Of a stretch of 64,000 nucleotides of DNA, positions 29,394-38,327 are shown in pieces (the first letter of the stretch is position 1; the number at the start of each line of letters is the position of its first letter). Position numbers and translations under genes: made by a program. The notes beneath the pieces were generated by a model, which saw nothing but the letters and a program-made list of their open reading frames with translations, was not told the DNA's origin and searched no databases. Source of the DNA: CAVYTF01 sp963771435 (lineage in GTDB: Bacteria > Bacteroidota > Bacteroidia > Chitinophagales > Chitinophagaceae); assembly GCA_963771435.1 (NCBI GenBank), contig CAVYTF010000006.1:62001-126000 (forward strand), given 5' to 3'.

Positions 29394-30350
29394 TCACTTC
29401 TCTATTTTATAACACCATCTTTTCAGCTTTCCTTCAAAATCAAACGGCGTGGTTGCCTTCGTTATGTCTTTTATAGTGGCAGCTTTTATGTTGTTTTCAT
29501 CCAAAATGAACCTGCTGAAGTTCGTGCTGAAATAAAGCGTGCCCTTTTCTGAAACCGCAGCCAGCGCATCATTTATCAACTCCACATGATCGCGCTGGAT
29601 GTCCAGAAAATCCTTCATTCTTTTGCTGTTGCTGAAAGTAGGAGGGTCCATCACCACAAGGTCAAAGCTGTTTGGCTCCAGCGTTTTCAGGTATTGCTTC
29701 ACATCAGCATGAATAAAAAAATACCTGCCCTTATCCTTAAAATTATTGATGATAAAATTATCTTCCGCCCAGTTCAAATAGGTTTTTGAGAGGTCAACCG
29801 AAGTGACCGAAGCCGCCCCACCCGCCGCCGCATAAACCGAAAAAGACCCCGTGTAGCAAAATAAATTCAGCACCCGCTTCGCCGCGCTTTCGGCGCGAAC
29901 CATTTGCCTTGTCGCGCGATGATCGAGAAACAAACCCGTGTCCACATAATCCCACAAATTCACCAAAAACTGCAGGCCGCCCTCCTCCACTTTAAAAAAC
30001 CGGTTCGCCCCGTCCAATTTTTCGTACTGCCCCTGCTCGCGATGGTTCATTTTTCGCCGCTCGCGCACAAAAATTTCCTCCCCGGCCACCCCAGTCATTT
30101 CTGCAACGGCGCGCACACAATCCTGCAGCCAAGCCTCGTGCTCCCCATCGTCCATGCCGTGCCGCCGCAGGTATTCCGCCAAATAGATCCGGCCCCCATA
30201 CCATTCCACACAAAACGGAAACTCCGGCAGGTCGTGGTCATACAGGCGGTAACATGCAACCCCAAGCCGCCGCGCCAGTTTTGCCCGATGCCGCCAAACC
30301 TTTGCAAACCGGTTCCTGAACATCTCCATTTTATCACCAGAATTTTCCAC
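29394..30350 (-). CDS. RlmK-like 23S rRNA methyltransferase
   Basis: A 318-residue SAM-dependent methyltransferase that matches the C-terminal (RlmK) half of E. coli RlmKL, which makes m7G2069 in 23S rRNA. It starts with a helical leader containing FRNRFAKVWRHRAKLARR and CYRLYDHDLPEFPFCVEWY, has the motif I region VLNLFCYTGSFSVYAAAGG (near residue 165), SVDLSKTYLNWAEDNF and the catalytic-loop VMDPPTFSNSKRM. The RlmL half is absent, so the protein is a stand-alone RlmK-type enzyme. An alternative start is the Met at 30329. No partner is adjacent. Confidence 0.85.
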   Translation of the reverse strand: MENSGDKMEMFRNRFAKVWRHRAKLARRLGVACYRLYDHDLPEFPFCVEWYGGRIYLAEYLRRHGMDDGEHEAWLQDCVRAVAEMTGVAGEEIFVRERRKMNHREQGQYEKLDGANRFFKVEEGGLQFLVNLWDYVDTGLFLDHRATRQMVRAESAAKRVLNLFCYTGSFSVYAAAGGAASVTSVDLSKTYLNWAEDNFIINNFKDKGRYFFIHADVKQYLKTLEPNSFDLVVMDPPTFSNSKRMKDFLDIQRDHVELINDALAAVSEKGTLYFSTNFSRFILDENNIKAATIKDITKATTPFDFEGKLKRWCYKIEK

Positions 30351-30640
30351 GCCCGTTTCAATTTATTCAAAAATAAGCCCCTAATTTTTACTTTTTCTTT
30401 TTTACTTTTTACTTTTTCTATGGCTCAAAACCTTCGCGGAAGCCAGCGTTAACATTTTTCCATCAAACAGATCTCGTTTTTCATCCCCAAAGACATTTTG
30501 CAAGCCCTCTTTGCCATTTTTTCATACTAAAAAATAAATAAGGCGACGCGAAATGCCCTTTAGGAAGCCATCGTTGGGATAAAATAAACGCCAGTTATTG
30601 TTTTGGGATCGGTAAAATAATATAAATGATTGATTTGTTG

Positions 30641-30850
30641 ATAACTTGGTTTAATAAAATAATAACTTGCTTCAACAAACTGATAACTTTGTATTATAAA
30701 TTAATAACTTGGTGTAATAAATTAATAACTGGATATAAAAAATATACAACTTGGTATAATAAATATATAACTTGGTACAATATATATATAACTTGGTATT
30801 ATTTATTAATAACTTGTATTAATTTATTAGTAACTTGGCATATTAAAATA
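30641..30850. repeat. Tandem array D: ten AT-rich 21-bp units
   Basis: Ten 21-bp units from 30641, each starting ATAACTTGG or a variant (typical unit start ATAACTTGGTATAATAAATT), with no gaps. The first nine bases are best conserved, the rest drifts between A/T-rich variants. Dyad symmetry is weak compared with arrays A to C. A plus-strand frame remains open and would encode a seven-residue repeat (LITWYNK-like), but it lacks a credible start or ribosome site. It sits between the aminotransferase terminator and the 5' end of the RlmK-like gene. Confidence 0.9.
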
Positions 30851-30879
30851 AAATAGCACTATCAATTTAGTACAAAAAG

Positions 30880-30911
30880 AAACGCCGCCCCATCATGCCG
30901 GAGCGGCGTTT
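30880..30911 (-). terminator. Terminator of the aminotransferase gene
   Basis: AAACGCCGC (30880-30888) pairs with GCGGCGTTT (30903-30911). Both sides are flanked by A/T tracts so it could work in both directions; it lies just after the aminotransferase stop. Confidence 0.8.
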
Positions 30912-30966
30912 TTATATTTTTTAATAAAAAGGATCCTTTATAAACGGACGAGCCAATTTTCCATTC

Positions 30967-32167
30967 TCAATTCTCCATTTTCAATTTCCCCAACGCCTCT
31001 TTTATCCGCGCCCAAGCCTTTTCAATGTTTTCCATACTGTTCGCGAAGGAGAATCGAACGCAGTTTGGCTCTCCAAAAGCGTCACCCATCACCGACGAAA
31101 CATGGGCGGTGTTCAGCAAATACATGCTGAAGTCCGCCGAATTGGTAATGGTTGTTGCGCCGTCCGTTGTGCCGAAATAAGCGCTCACGTCGGGGAAAAT
31201 ATAAAACGCGCCTTCCGGTTCAAAACATTTAATGCCCGGGATCTCGCTCACCAGTTCCAGCACGCGCTGCCTTCTTCGCGCAAATTCTTTCACCATTTCC
31301 ATGCTCGGGCGCAGGTCGGTTGTGAGCGCCGCCACGGCTGCCTTTTGCGTGATGGAATTTGCGCCGCTGGTGAATTGTCCTTGTATTTTTTCGCAGGCTT
31401 TTGCCACTTCCAGGCTTGCAGCGAGGTAACCCAACCGCCATCCTGTCATTGCGAACCCCTTGCTTAGGCCGTTCACGATGATGACGCGGTTATTTATTTC
31501 TTCAAATTGCGCAATGCTTTCGTGGCCGCCCACGAAATTGATGTATTCGTAGATCTCATCGGAGATGATGTGTATCTCCGGATGTTTTTTAAACACTTCC
31601 GCGAGCGCGCGGAGTTCTTCTTTATTATAAACGGCGCCCGAGGGATTGCATGGCGAGGAAAACAAAAACACTTTTGTTTTGGCAGAAATGGCAGCTTCCA
31701 GTTGCGCGGGCGAAATTTTGAAACCGTCTTCCACGCGCGAGCGGATTCTCGACCACTTTTGCCTTTGCGATCTTGACGAGTTCGGAATAAGTGACCCAAT
31801 ATGGCGTGGGGATGATCACTTCGTCGCCCTCATCAGCCAAAGCGAGGATGGCATTTGCCAGGCTTTGCTTTGCGCCGGTGGAAACGACGATGTTCTCGGG
31901 TTTATAATCCAGGTTATTATCACGTTTGAACTTTTGGCAGATGGCTTCTCTCAGGTCAGGAAAACCAGCTACCGGTGTGTAATGGCTCCAGTTGTCAGCG
32001 ATGGCTTTTATGGCGGCGTCTTTGATGTGTTGGGGCGTATTGAAGTCGGGTTCGCCGAGACTGAGGTCAATAACGTCCACCCCTTTCGCGCGAAGTTCGC
32101 GGCCGAGCTTGGCCATTTTTAGGGTTTCTGGTTCATTAAATCTTTCCAAAAGAGAAGATAGCTGCAT
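30967..32167 (-). CDS. Aspartate/aromatic aminotransferase (class I), one frameshift
   Basis: PLP-dependent transaminase of fold type I, subgroup Ib (AspC-like). The first part, from MQLSSLLERFNEPETLKMAK, has LSLGEPDFNTP, VSTGAKQSLANAI and PTPYWVTYSELV. It goes out of frame near 31737; the next frame continues VEDGFKISPAQLEAAI, FSSPCNPSGAVY, and the PLP-lysine motif NGLSKGFAMTGWRLGY. Removing one base in a GCGCG stretch restores about 399 residues. It is expected to interconvert aspartate and oxaloacetate. It is a single-gene unit with a strong terminator. Confidence 0.9.
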
Positions 32168-32211
32168 GATGAATTCTTAATTTGATTCATGGCAAAAATA
32201 GGTGAATGCCA

Positions 32212-32244
32212 CAAAAAAAGCCCCCGCATTTGCGAAGGCCTTGT
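32212..32244 (-). terminator. Terminator of the first DUF4397 gene
   Basis: GCCCCCGCA and TGCGAAGGC form a nine-pair stem (two G-U pairs) around TT, followed on the minus strand by seven T. Confidence 0.65.
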
Positions 32245-32263
32245 TATATAAATTGATCAGAAC

Positions 32264-32980
32264 TTAGTTATTTGAAATGCTGACTATGCCCAGGGATTGC
32301 GTGTTGAAGAGATTGTTTATTACGCCTGTGAGCACAACCGTGTATATTTTGCCTGCCTGGAAGGTTTGTGTTCCTGTCCCGGCCTGCAAAGCCAATACTG
32401 TGGAAGTGCTTGGCTGCACCACATTAAAAGTGTAGGTGCCCGGAGGAACAGAAATGAAGTTTGCAAAGGAAGTGTTGGTTGCAACGTCGTTAAAAGTTCT
32501 TGCATTGCTTGAAACTGCCATTGGCGGAGTATCAATGGTGGCAATATTTACCGTGTCTCCGATCGGGGCAAAATCAAGTATGCGGATCTTTGCTGAATCA
32601 GTGGAAACACTAAGGGCATCCTGCACAACGGAAGTTTGTATTGCGAGTGCAGAATCTATGATAAAGACGGAATAAAAAGTATTGGATAAAAAAGGTATTT
32701 GGGTAGTAAGCACAGAATTTTTGGTGTTGGCAGCATTACATATAAAACTGTACGTTCCCGGTTGAACCTGCAAATAGGAAGTATAGTAGGTGTAAGTTAA
32801 ATACGAAGCGGCCAGGTTTCCGCCTACATAAATATCCAGCGGCCCCTGATCGGGGGATAAATGGATAACCTTAAAGGCAGACGCAGGAACAGTGTTGGTG
32901 TTGGTTGAGGTGTTAAGGTTACAGCTTACTGAAACCATTAAAGAAACCAGGGCAGCTACATAAACAAAGATTCTTTTCAT
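32264..32980 (-). CDS. DUF4397 lipoprotein
   Basis: A 238-residue exported lipoprotein (MKRIFVYVAALVSLMVSVSC, lipobox Cys at residue 20). The mature part contains two DUF4397 beta-sandwich repeats; the first shows FKVIHLSPDQGPLDIYVGG and the second AKIRILDFAPIGDTVNI with the family's VPPGTYTFNVV. Such domains occur in cell-envelope proteins of Bacteroidota and Firmicutes; function unknown. The plus-adjacent gene at 33.1 kb is a paralogue. Confidence 0.85.
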   Translation of the reverse strand: MKRIFVYVAALVSLMVSVSCNLNTSTNTNTVPASAFKVIHLSPDQGPLDIYVGGNLAASYLTYTYYTSYLQVQPGTYSFICNAANTKNSVLTTQIPFLSNTFYSVFIIDSALAIQTSVVQDALSVSTDSAKIRILDFAPIGDTVNIATIDTPPMAVSSNARTFNDVATNTSFANFISVPPGTYTFNVVQPSTSTVLALQAGTGTQTFQAGKIYTVVLTGVINNLFNTQSLGIVSISNN

Positions 32981-33106
32981 AATCGATCAAAGATTTTTTA
33001 TTTGTAATAAAGCAATATTAGACAAATAACTTACCATAGGTTTAAGTGGGTGGCTCAATTTTTTGTTAAGTAAATATTCAGGTCTTTTTGAAAATATTTT
33101 TTATGG

Positions 33107-33847
33107 TCAGTTATGCTTCACGAGATAGGTGTGCAATTGTGCAATAGTGCCTGCTTCGCTTGTTAATCCCGTTAGCACAAGTGTATAGATCTTACCTGCA
33201 AGGAGTGTATCCTGGGAAGTGTAAATTATATTGGTGAGCGCGCTATCAAGGGCCACCTGGAAAGTATGGGGCCCTGCCGGGATGCTCATAAAATTGTCTA
33301 ATGCAGGGTTATAACTGACATCATTAAAAGATCTGTTCCCTGATAAAAGAATGGCGGTGCTGTCATGAATTGCAAATTGAACTGTGGAATCCGGAATTGA
33401 ATCACCTGTTCCTATAGGTGAGAACTGCATGAAACGTATTTTGGCAGAATCCCCTGTCGGTATAGTTAAATTATCCTGAACCAAAACGCTCTGGATGGTA
33501 TTTATTGAATCAAATGAGAAAAAGGAATAATTATATCCTGACTGTAAGGTCACATCTGTGTTTAATAAAAAGAAATTAGAATCAGCATAATAAAGCTGGA
33601 AGAAGTAAGGCCCTGGCGCAACAGAGGAATAGCCTGAATATCCTGTATAGGGGATATTAGGGATGAAATTTGTGCCGTTCACGTAAAGGTTAAGCAAAAG
33701 GTTTGGTGGTGCGGGAGATTCCTGCGCAACTAAAAAAGTTGAGCCTGGTGATACTTTTAAAGTGCTGGTAATATTGCAGGCAGCTGCAAATAATAAAATT
33801 ATTCCTGCCGCACCAAACAAAAACTTCTTTACAATATTCTTAGTCAT
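33107..33847 (-). CDS. DUF4397 lipoprotein, paralogue
   Basis: A 246-residue protein from the ATG at 33847; the open frame extends 22 codons further upstream (33913), but the internal start gives a proper signal sequence (KKFLFGAAGIILLFAAAC, lipobox Cys). The body has the same two-part DUF4397 layout as its neighbour: SSVAPGPYFFQLY, AKIRFMQFSPIGTGDSI and IPAGPHTFQVA. The pair is probably an old tandem duplication, since sequence identity is modest. Confidence 0.82.
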   Translation of the reverse strand: MTKNIVKKFLFGAAGIILLFAAACNITSTLKVSPGSTFLVAQESPAPPNLLLNLYVNGTNFIPNIPYTGYSGYSSVAPGPYFFQLYYADSNFFLLNTDVTLQSGYNYSFFSFDSINTIQSVLVQDNLTIPTGDSAKIRFMQFSPIGTGDSIPDSTVQFAIHDSTAILLSGNRSFNDVSYNPALDNFMSIPAGPHTFQVALDSALTNIIYTSQDTLLAGKIYTLVLTGLTSEAGTIAQLHTYLVKHN

Positions 33848-34009
33848 TTCAGCTAAAGATAATTTCAAAATCTTGATAAGAGCTATCCGCGGCAAAAATA
33901 TGTTGCATAACAAAGCATTTTTTGTTAAGAATTGTTGTAATGATTTTTGTTATGTGAAATATCAAGATCATCCTGTAATAGCACCCATCACTTGCGTGCA
34001 CAGATAAGC

Positions 34010-34017
34010 TAAATTTG
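34010..34017 (+). promoter_or_regulatory. Bacteroidota -7 element TAAATTTG before sdaA
   Basis: TAnnTTTG match 14 bp before the sdaA ATG. Confidence 0.55.
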
Positions 34018-34031
34018 CATAAATCATTTTA

Positions 34032-35459
34032 ATGCAGCACGAAGCCATTTCTGTTTTTGACATGCTTAAGATCGGGGTAGGCCCCTCAAGTTCTCATACG
34101 CTAGGGCCGTGGCGTGCTGCTATGCGGTTTATTGGCAGCCTTCGATCTAACCATTCTTTACATGATGTAAAGAAGATCTCTATTTTATTGTACGGATCGC
34201 TTGCAAAAACGGGCAGAGGGCATGGAACTGATATTGCCGTGATGCTTGGTTTATGCCATGAAGACCCTGAAACGATCGACGTAAATTCAATTACCCCTAA
34301 AATCGATAAGATCAATATTGAAAATACAATATTTCTCAACAATGAGATCCCTGTTTCTTTTGATCCTGCTGTCGATATTCACTTCTTATTTAGTGAATCG
34401 CTCCCTTTTCATCCCAATGCATTGAGCTTCCTTGCACAGTTTGAAAACGGCGATAGTATTTGTGAAACTTATTACTCTATCGGTGGAGGCTTTGTGGTAA
34501 AAGAGGGTGAAAATGATAAGCAGCAAGCTTTTGTTGACCTTCCATTTCCTATTAATACAGCGGATGAATTGCTGCACTGGTGCATGAAAACAGGGTTTTC
34601 TATAAGCGAAGTGGTTTTGGAAAATGAAAGCGCATGGCGTAATGAAAATGAAACAAAGAATGGTGTAATGCGCATTTATGACACGATGCGCCATTGCATC
34701 TACCGTGGATGTCATAGCCGCGGCGAATTGCCCGGTGGCCTACATGTACGCAGAAGAGCTTATGATCTTAATAAGAAATTATTACAAGGCAAGACCTACA
34801 GTAATTATGACGAATGGCTGGTGGCGATCAGATCTGGTGGGGAAAGTTTTAAATATATTCTCGATTGGGTTAGTTGTTTTGCTTTGGCAGTTAATGAAGA
34901 AAACGCTTCTTTCGGCCGCGTAGTTACTGCGCCCACCAATGGAGCCGCCGGCGTGATACCTGCCGTGCTGCAATATTTTATTATCTTTTGTAATGGCAAT
35001 AGTGAAGAAAAGATAACCCGGTTTTTATTAACGGCTTCAGAGATCGGCAGCATCTGTAAAAAGGAAGCAACTATTTCCGCTGCAATGGGCGGGTGTCAGG
35101 CAGAGATAGGCGTATCATCAGCGATGGCTGCTGCTGCACTTACGGAAAGCCTTGGAGGCAGCCAGCGCCAGGCATTGATGGCCGCGGAGATAGCAATGGA
35201 GCATCACCTCGGTATGACCTGCGATCCTATCGGTGGACTGGTGCAGATTCCCTGTATTGAACGGAATACAATGGGGGCCATAAAAGCCATCACAGCGTCG
35301 CAACTTGCTTTGCAGAGCTCTCCCGATTATGCCAAAGTAAGTTTGGATAAAGTGATAAAAACCATGTGGAACACTGCACTCGACATGAACAGTAAGTACA
35401 AGGAAACCGCTGACGGCGGCCTTGCGATCCATATACCACTTGGAATGAAGGAGTGTTAG
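34032..35459 (+). CDS. sdaA: L-serine ammonia-lyase
   Basis: Iron-sulfur enzyme that converts L-serine to pyruvate and ammonia. The 475-residue single-chain protein has the N-terminal beta domain (FDMLKIGVGPSSSHTLGPW, residues 9-27) and the C-terminal alpha domain with conserved cysteines in GSICKKEATISAAMGGCQAE (the 4Fe-4S ligands) and MTCDPIGGLVQIPCIERN. Length and order match the E. coli-type SdaA. Its last four bases overlap the convergent ispG stop. Confidence 0.95.
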   Translation: MQHEAISVFDMLKIGVGPSSSHTLGPWRAAMRFIGSLRSNHSLHDVKKISILLYGSLAKTGRGHGTDIAVMLGLCHEDPETIDVNSITPKIDKINIENTIFLNNEIPVSFDPAVDIHFLFSESLPFHPNALSFLAQFENGDSICETYYSIGGGFVVKEGENDKQQAFVDLPFPINTADELLHWCMKTGFSISEVVLENESAWRNENETKNGVMRIYDTMRHCIYRGCHSRGELPGGLHVRRRAYDLNKKLLQGKTYSNYDEWLVAIRSGGESFKYILDWVSCFALAVNEENASFGRVVTAPTNGAAGVIPAVLQYFIIFCNGNSEEKITRFLLTASEIGSICKKEATISAAMGGCQAEIGVSSAMAAAALTESLGGSQRQALMAAEIAMEHHLGMTCDPIGGLVQIPCIERNTMGAIKAITASQLALQSSPDYAKVSLDKVIKTMWNTALDMNSKYKETADGGLAIHIPLGMKEC

Positions 35460-37453
35460 AGAGAAGAGGCAGGTTCGATCCATGCTTCATTTTCTTTCAG
35501 CAACCCGATAAGTTCGTCTACAGCAATTGCGCTATCTACATTGCGTTTGATAACTTCCTTGCCTTTATATAAAGTTATCTTGCCAACGCCGCTGCCCACA
35601 TAGCCAAAATCCGCATCTGCCATTTCTCCTGGACCATTTACAATACAGCCCATGATGGCTATTTTCACTCCTTTCAAATGATTGGTGCGCGCACGAATTT
35701 TAGCAGTAGTTTCCTGTAGATCAAACAAAGTTCTTCCGCAACTTGGGCAACTGATGTATTCTGTCTTGGAAATACGTGTGCGTGTTGCCTGCAAAATGGC
35801 GAAAGCTATGGAGTTTATGAATTGCGGGTTTATAGTAGATGAGCTAGTGCTCAAACTAATTCCATCCCCAAAACCATCCAGCAGTATCGCGCCGCATTCG
35901 GTGGCATAATGAATAAGATGCTCATCAGCCGTTTGCCAGTTGCTGTTGCAGATGATGATAGCAGGGTTTTGAATATTATGGTTCTGCATTTCCACAAACA
36001 TCCTGCGGGTGCTTTGCATGGCGTTTTTATTATTGGAGAAAAGGCAAACCACAACTGTTTTATCTTCTTTCAGCTTTGCAATCATACTTTCAACAAAAGG
36101 TTGCTGAACGCTGTGCGAGAAGCAATCGATCATCACAAAATTCAATTCTGTTGATCTCTCTATCTTGTCATCTAAATATTTATTGCCGTCAAGAATAGGG
36201 AAGTACTTTGTCTTATCAGCAGCATTCATCCATATCTCCTGGTAGCAAATAACTTTCAGTGTGCCCGGCAGTGCGAATGGTACTATTTCATTACAAAAAA
36301 TATAGTCAGCCGCTGCATCGCCAATATTCCATTTGTCAGTCCTTGCGTCATATTTATAGCCAATGCTTTCCAGGTGCTGCGGCGTAATACTTTTTATCCT
36401 ATTAAGATCAGCCACTACTACAGGCACATGATGTCCGCCAATATTATCCACCGCAAAAGTTTCCCTACGTTTATACTCAAAGGGGGAATAAGGAAGTCCG
36501 AAGGCCTGAGAGTCAGAAAGTCCGAAAGAAGGCACTTCCCGACTTCCTGACTTCCCGTCTTTCGGACTTGCATCCTCATACCTCTTCACCAGGTCCCTGC
36601 ACACCGGAATTTCAAATTCAGGGTCTTCCGTCAGGCTCACGCGCACCGTATCGCCAATACCGTCTTCCAGCAAACTGCCGATGCCCGCAGCGCTTTTCAC
36701 ACGGCCATCTTCCCCGTCGCCCGCTTCCGTCACACCCAGGTGCAGCGGGTATATCTCGCCAAACTCCTCATCCATTTTGTTTATCAGCAGCCGGTATGCC
36801 TGCACCATCACCTGCGGGTTGCTGCTCTTCATGCTCAGCACAATGTTATGGTAATGTTCCCCTCGCGCTATCCGCAAAAACTCCATCGCGCTCTCCACCA
36901 TCCCCATCGGCGTATCGCCATAGCGGCTCATGATGCGGTCGCTCAGGCTGCCGTGGTTCGTGCCGATACGCATCGCCGTGCCGTACTCTTTGCAGATCTT
37001 CACCAGCGGCGTGAACCGCTCCGTGATCCTTTCGATCTCTTCCCCATATTCCGCGTCGGTGTATTCTATCTGTTCAAACTTCTTCTTGTCCACATAATTG
37101 CCGGGGTTCACGCGCACTTTTTCCACTATCCGCGCAGCTATCTCCGCCGCGTTTGGCGTAAAATGGATGTCCGCCACCAGTGGCGTATGGTAGCCCCTTT
37201 TGTGTAGTTCGTTTCTAATATTCAGCAGGTTCTCCGCCTCCCTTTTTGATGGCGCCGTAATACGCACCAGCTCTGCGCCAGCCTCAATGCAGCGAATGCT
37301 TTGCTCCACGGTGGCAATGGTGTCCATCGTGTCGGTGGTGGTCATGGTTTGCAGGCGGATGGGGTGGAAATTGCCGAGCAGCAGGCCGCCAATATTTACC
37401 TCGCGGGTCTGTAAACGGGAATAGGAAGTGAGCGAATTACAATAGAACTGCAT
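35456..37453 (-). CDS. ispG: 4-hydroxy-3-methylbut-2-enyl diphosphate synthase, long form
   Basis: Iron-sulfur enzyme of the MEP isoprenoid pathway. The N-terminal TIM barrel has GNFHPIRLQTMTTTDTMDT and HFTPNAAEIAA; the C-terminal reductase-like domain has the cluster ligands in SCPSCGRTLFDLQ and IAIMGCIVNGPGEMADADFGYVG. The extra central domain (about residues 290-530) is the plant/Bacteroidota-type insertion, so the length of about 665 residues is normal. The start is taken at 37453 rather than 37474 because a TATCTTTG promoter lies at 37472-37479. Inside the gene, at about 36490-36570, is an in-frame 81-bp palindromic insertion coding for a Ser/Gly/Pro-rich stretch. Confidence 0.94.
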   Translation of the reverse strand: MQFYCNSLTSYSRLQTREVNIGGLLLGNFHPIRLQTMTTTDTMDTIATVEQSIRCIEAGAELVRITAPSKREAENLLNIRNELHKRGYHTPLVADIHFTPNAAEIAARIVEKVRVNPGNYVDKKKFEQIEYTDAEYGEEIERITERFTPLVKICKEYGTAMRIGTNHGSLSDRIMSRYGDTPMGMVESAMEFLRIARGEHYHNIVLSMKSSNPQVMVQAYRLLINKMDEEFGEIYPLHLGVTEAGDGEDGRVKSAAGIGSLLEDGIGDTVRVSLTEDPEFEIPVCRDLVKRYEDASPKDGKSGSREVPSFGLSDSQAFGLPYSPFEYKRRETFAVDNIGGHHVPVVVADLNRIKSITPQHLESIGYKYDARTDKWNIGDAAADYIFCNEIVPFALPGTLKVICYQEIWMNAADKTKYFPILDGNKYLDDKIERSTELNFVMIDCFSHSVQQPFVESMIAKLKEDKTVVVCLFSNNKNAMQSTRRMFVEMQNHNIQNPAIIICNSNWQTADEHLIHYATECGAILLDGFGDGISLSTSSSTINPQFINSIAFAILQATRTRISKTEYISCPSCGRTLFDLQETTAKIRARTNHLKGVKIAIMGCIVNGPGEMADADFGYVGSGVGKITLYKGKEVIKRNVDSAIAVDELIGLLKENEAWIEPASSL
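36490..36570. repeat. In-frame palindromic element inside ispG
   Basis: Arms AAGTCCGAAAG (36518-36528) and CTTTCGGACTT (36559-36569) are perfect 11-bp inverted repeats, with GACTTCC words in tandem between them and another GAAGTCCGAAGG copy at 36493. The element keeps the ispG frame and encodes SPKDGKSGSREVPSFGLS-like sequence between the barrel and insertion domains, where homologues have shorter linkers. Confidence 0.75.
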
Positions 37454-37471
37454 GGTGTAATTGATAAGGTG

Positions 37472-37479
37472 CAAAGATA
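37472..37479 (-). promoter_or_regulatory. Bacteroidota -7 element TATCTTTG before ispG
   Basis: Perfect TAnnTTTG on the minus strand, 18 bp before the ATG at 37453. It overlaps the upstream in-frame ATG at 37474 and so decides the start. Confidence 0.65.
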
Positions 37480-37503
37480 GTTTTAATAGATTGGAAACGC
37501 AGT

Positions 37504-37616
37504 TTTGATGGCTTTAAATGGGCTTTGAGTGGGCTTTAGGTGGGCATTAGGTGGGCTTAGAGTGGGAGTAAGGTCTCTATAAGGTCTCTATAAAGTCTCT
37601 ATAAGGTCTCTATAAG
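37504..37616. repeat. GGGCTTTAG and AAGGTCTCTAT tandem repeats, copy 1
   Basis: Near-repeats of GTGGGCTTTAG (37517-37569) pass into four to five 11-bp units AAGGTCTCTAT (37570-37616). Almost the same module recurs at 59203-59272. Both lie upstream of minus-strand genes (ispG and rpoB). Confidence 0.9.
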
Positions 37617-37753
37617 GGTACGAAAATGGTAGTTGGAAATGAGAAAAACGTAAGGTTGGTTGCAATTTAGGAGAAAGTTGGTTGGCGGCAAAAAATTATT
37701 TGACATTAATTTTTCAGCAGCAAAGGCACAAAGGGAGGCCGCATCAGTAGTTT

Positions 37754-37787
37754 GTTTTTGGTGAGGAACACCAAAACGGCGAAAAAG
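37754..37787. repeat. GTTTTTGGTG hairpin element, copy 1
   Basis: GTTTTTGGTG and CACCAAAAC flank a 5-base loop, followed by GGCGAAAAA. The same hairpin with the same trailing sequence recurs at 38292-38327. Confidence 0.75.
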
Positions 37788-37815
37788 GTGTGGTCACGTA
37801 TAATATAAGTATAAG

Positions 37816-37974
37816 CTAAAGAGCAACCTTCTTTTTCCTTCCAGATGTTTTCTTTCTTTCTTTTTGTTGTTCAGCTTTGCGCTCTTTAATATAGGCGCTA
37901 AATTCTTTTCGTTCTTCTTCTGTCCAGGGTTTATCCAAGACAAAGAAGTCAACATTTTTTGGTTCTTTTATCAT
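37816..37974 (-). CDS. Small basic protein (52 residues), unknown
   Basis: ATG at 37974 to TAG at 37816. The product starts MIKEPKNVDFFVLDKPWTEE and ends in a very basic tail (KERKKTSGRKKKVAL). Short proteins starting MIKEPK-VD are common in Bacteroidota and have no known function; some lie near toxin genes, but no toxin is present here. The start codon lies at the edge of a direct repeat, so the gene may have come with that element. Confidence 0.55.
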   Translation of the reverse strand: MIKEPKNVDFFVLDKPWTEEERKEFSAYIKERKAEQQKERKKTSGRKKKVAL

Positions 37975-38181
37975 ATAAGGGTAGGAAAATGGTAATTGGA
38001 AATGAGAAAAATGGGAGATTGATTGTAATTTAGGATAAAGTTCGTTTGCAGCAAAATATTAGTTGGGGCAAAGTAAAAAGGAAAAAATAAAAAGTAAAAA
38101 TGCGTAATTGCATTGGTTGTTGATTGTAAAGAACAATAACGGCATAGGCATAATTATGAAGAATTATTTTTTCACTGCTTC

Positions 38182-38203
38182 GAGGTGCGCTGCACTGACA
38201 CCT
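38182..38203. repeat. GAGGTGCGCTGC hairpin, left copy
   Basis: GAGGTGCGCTGCACTGACACCT. Its counterpart at 41917-41939 is in opposite orientation (reverse complement GAGGTGCGCTGCGCTAATAC). Together they flank the three secreted-protein genes. Confidence 0.75.
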
Positions 38204-38291
38204 AGTCGAACTGGTTAGGGAATTAAGTAACGGGCAGGCAACAGGCCGGGAGGCCTGCGCCAGAGCGGGGGGGAGTCGGCAATAGTAACTC

Positions 38292-38327
38292 GTTTTTGGT
38301 GAAGAAAACCAAAAACGGCGAAAAAAA
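38292..38327. repeat. GTTTTTGGTG hairpin element, copy 2
   Basis: GTTTTTGGTGAAGAAAACC then AAAAACGGCGAAAAAAA; near copy of the element at 37754-37787. Confidence 0.75.

Larger units (their letters stand above)
37613..38060. repeat. Pair of 85-bp direct repeats flanking a small ORF
   Basis: Copies at 37613-37700 and 37975-38060 share AAGGGTA, GAAAATGGTA, TTGGAAATGAGAAAAA, TTGCAATTTAGGA or TTGTAATTTAGGA and GCAGCAAAA-type blocks with scattered mismatches (about 80 percent alike by eye). They enclose the small gene at 37816-37974, whose start codon lies at the edge of the second copy. Confidence 0.8.

Noticed and set aside
30626..30856. 76-residue protein made of LITWYNK-like heptads
   Set aside because: It is simply the translation of the 21-bp array; no ribosome site, and the period divisible by three keeps any frame open. 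The same reasoning removes the open frames over arrays A, B and C.
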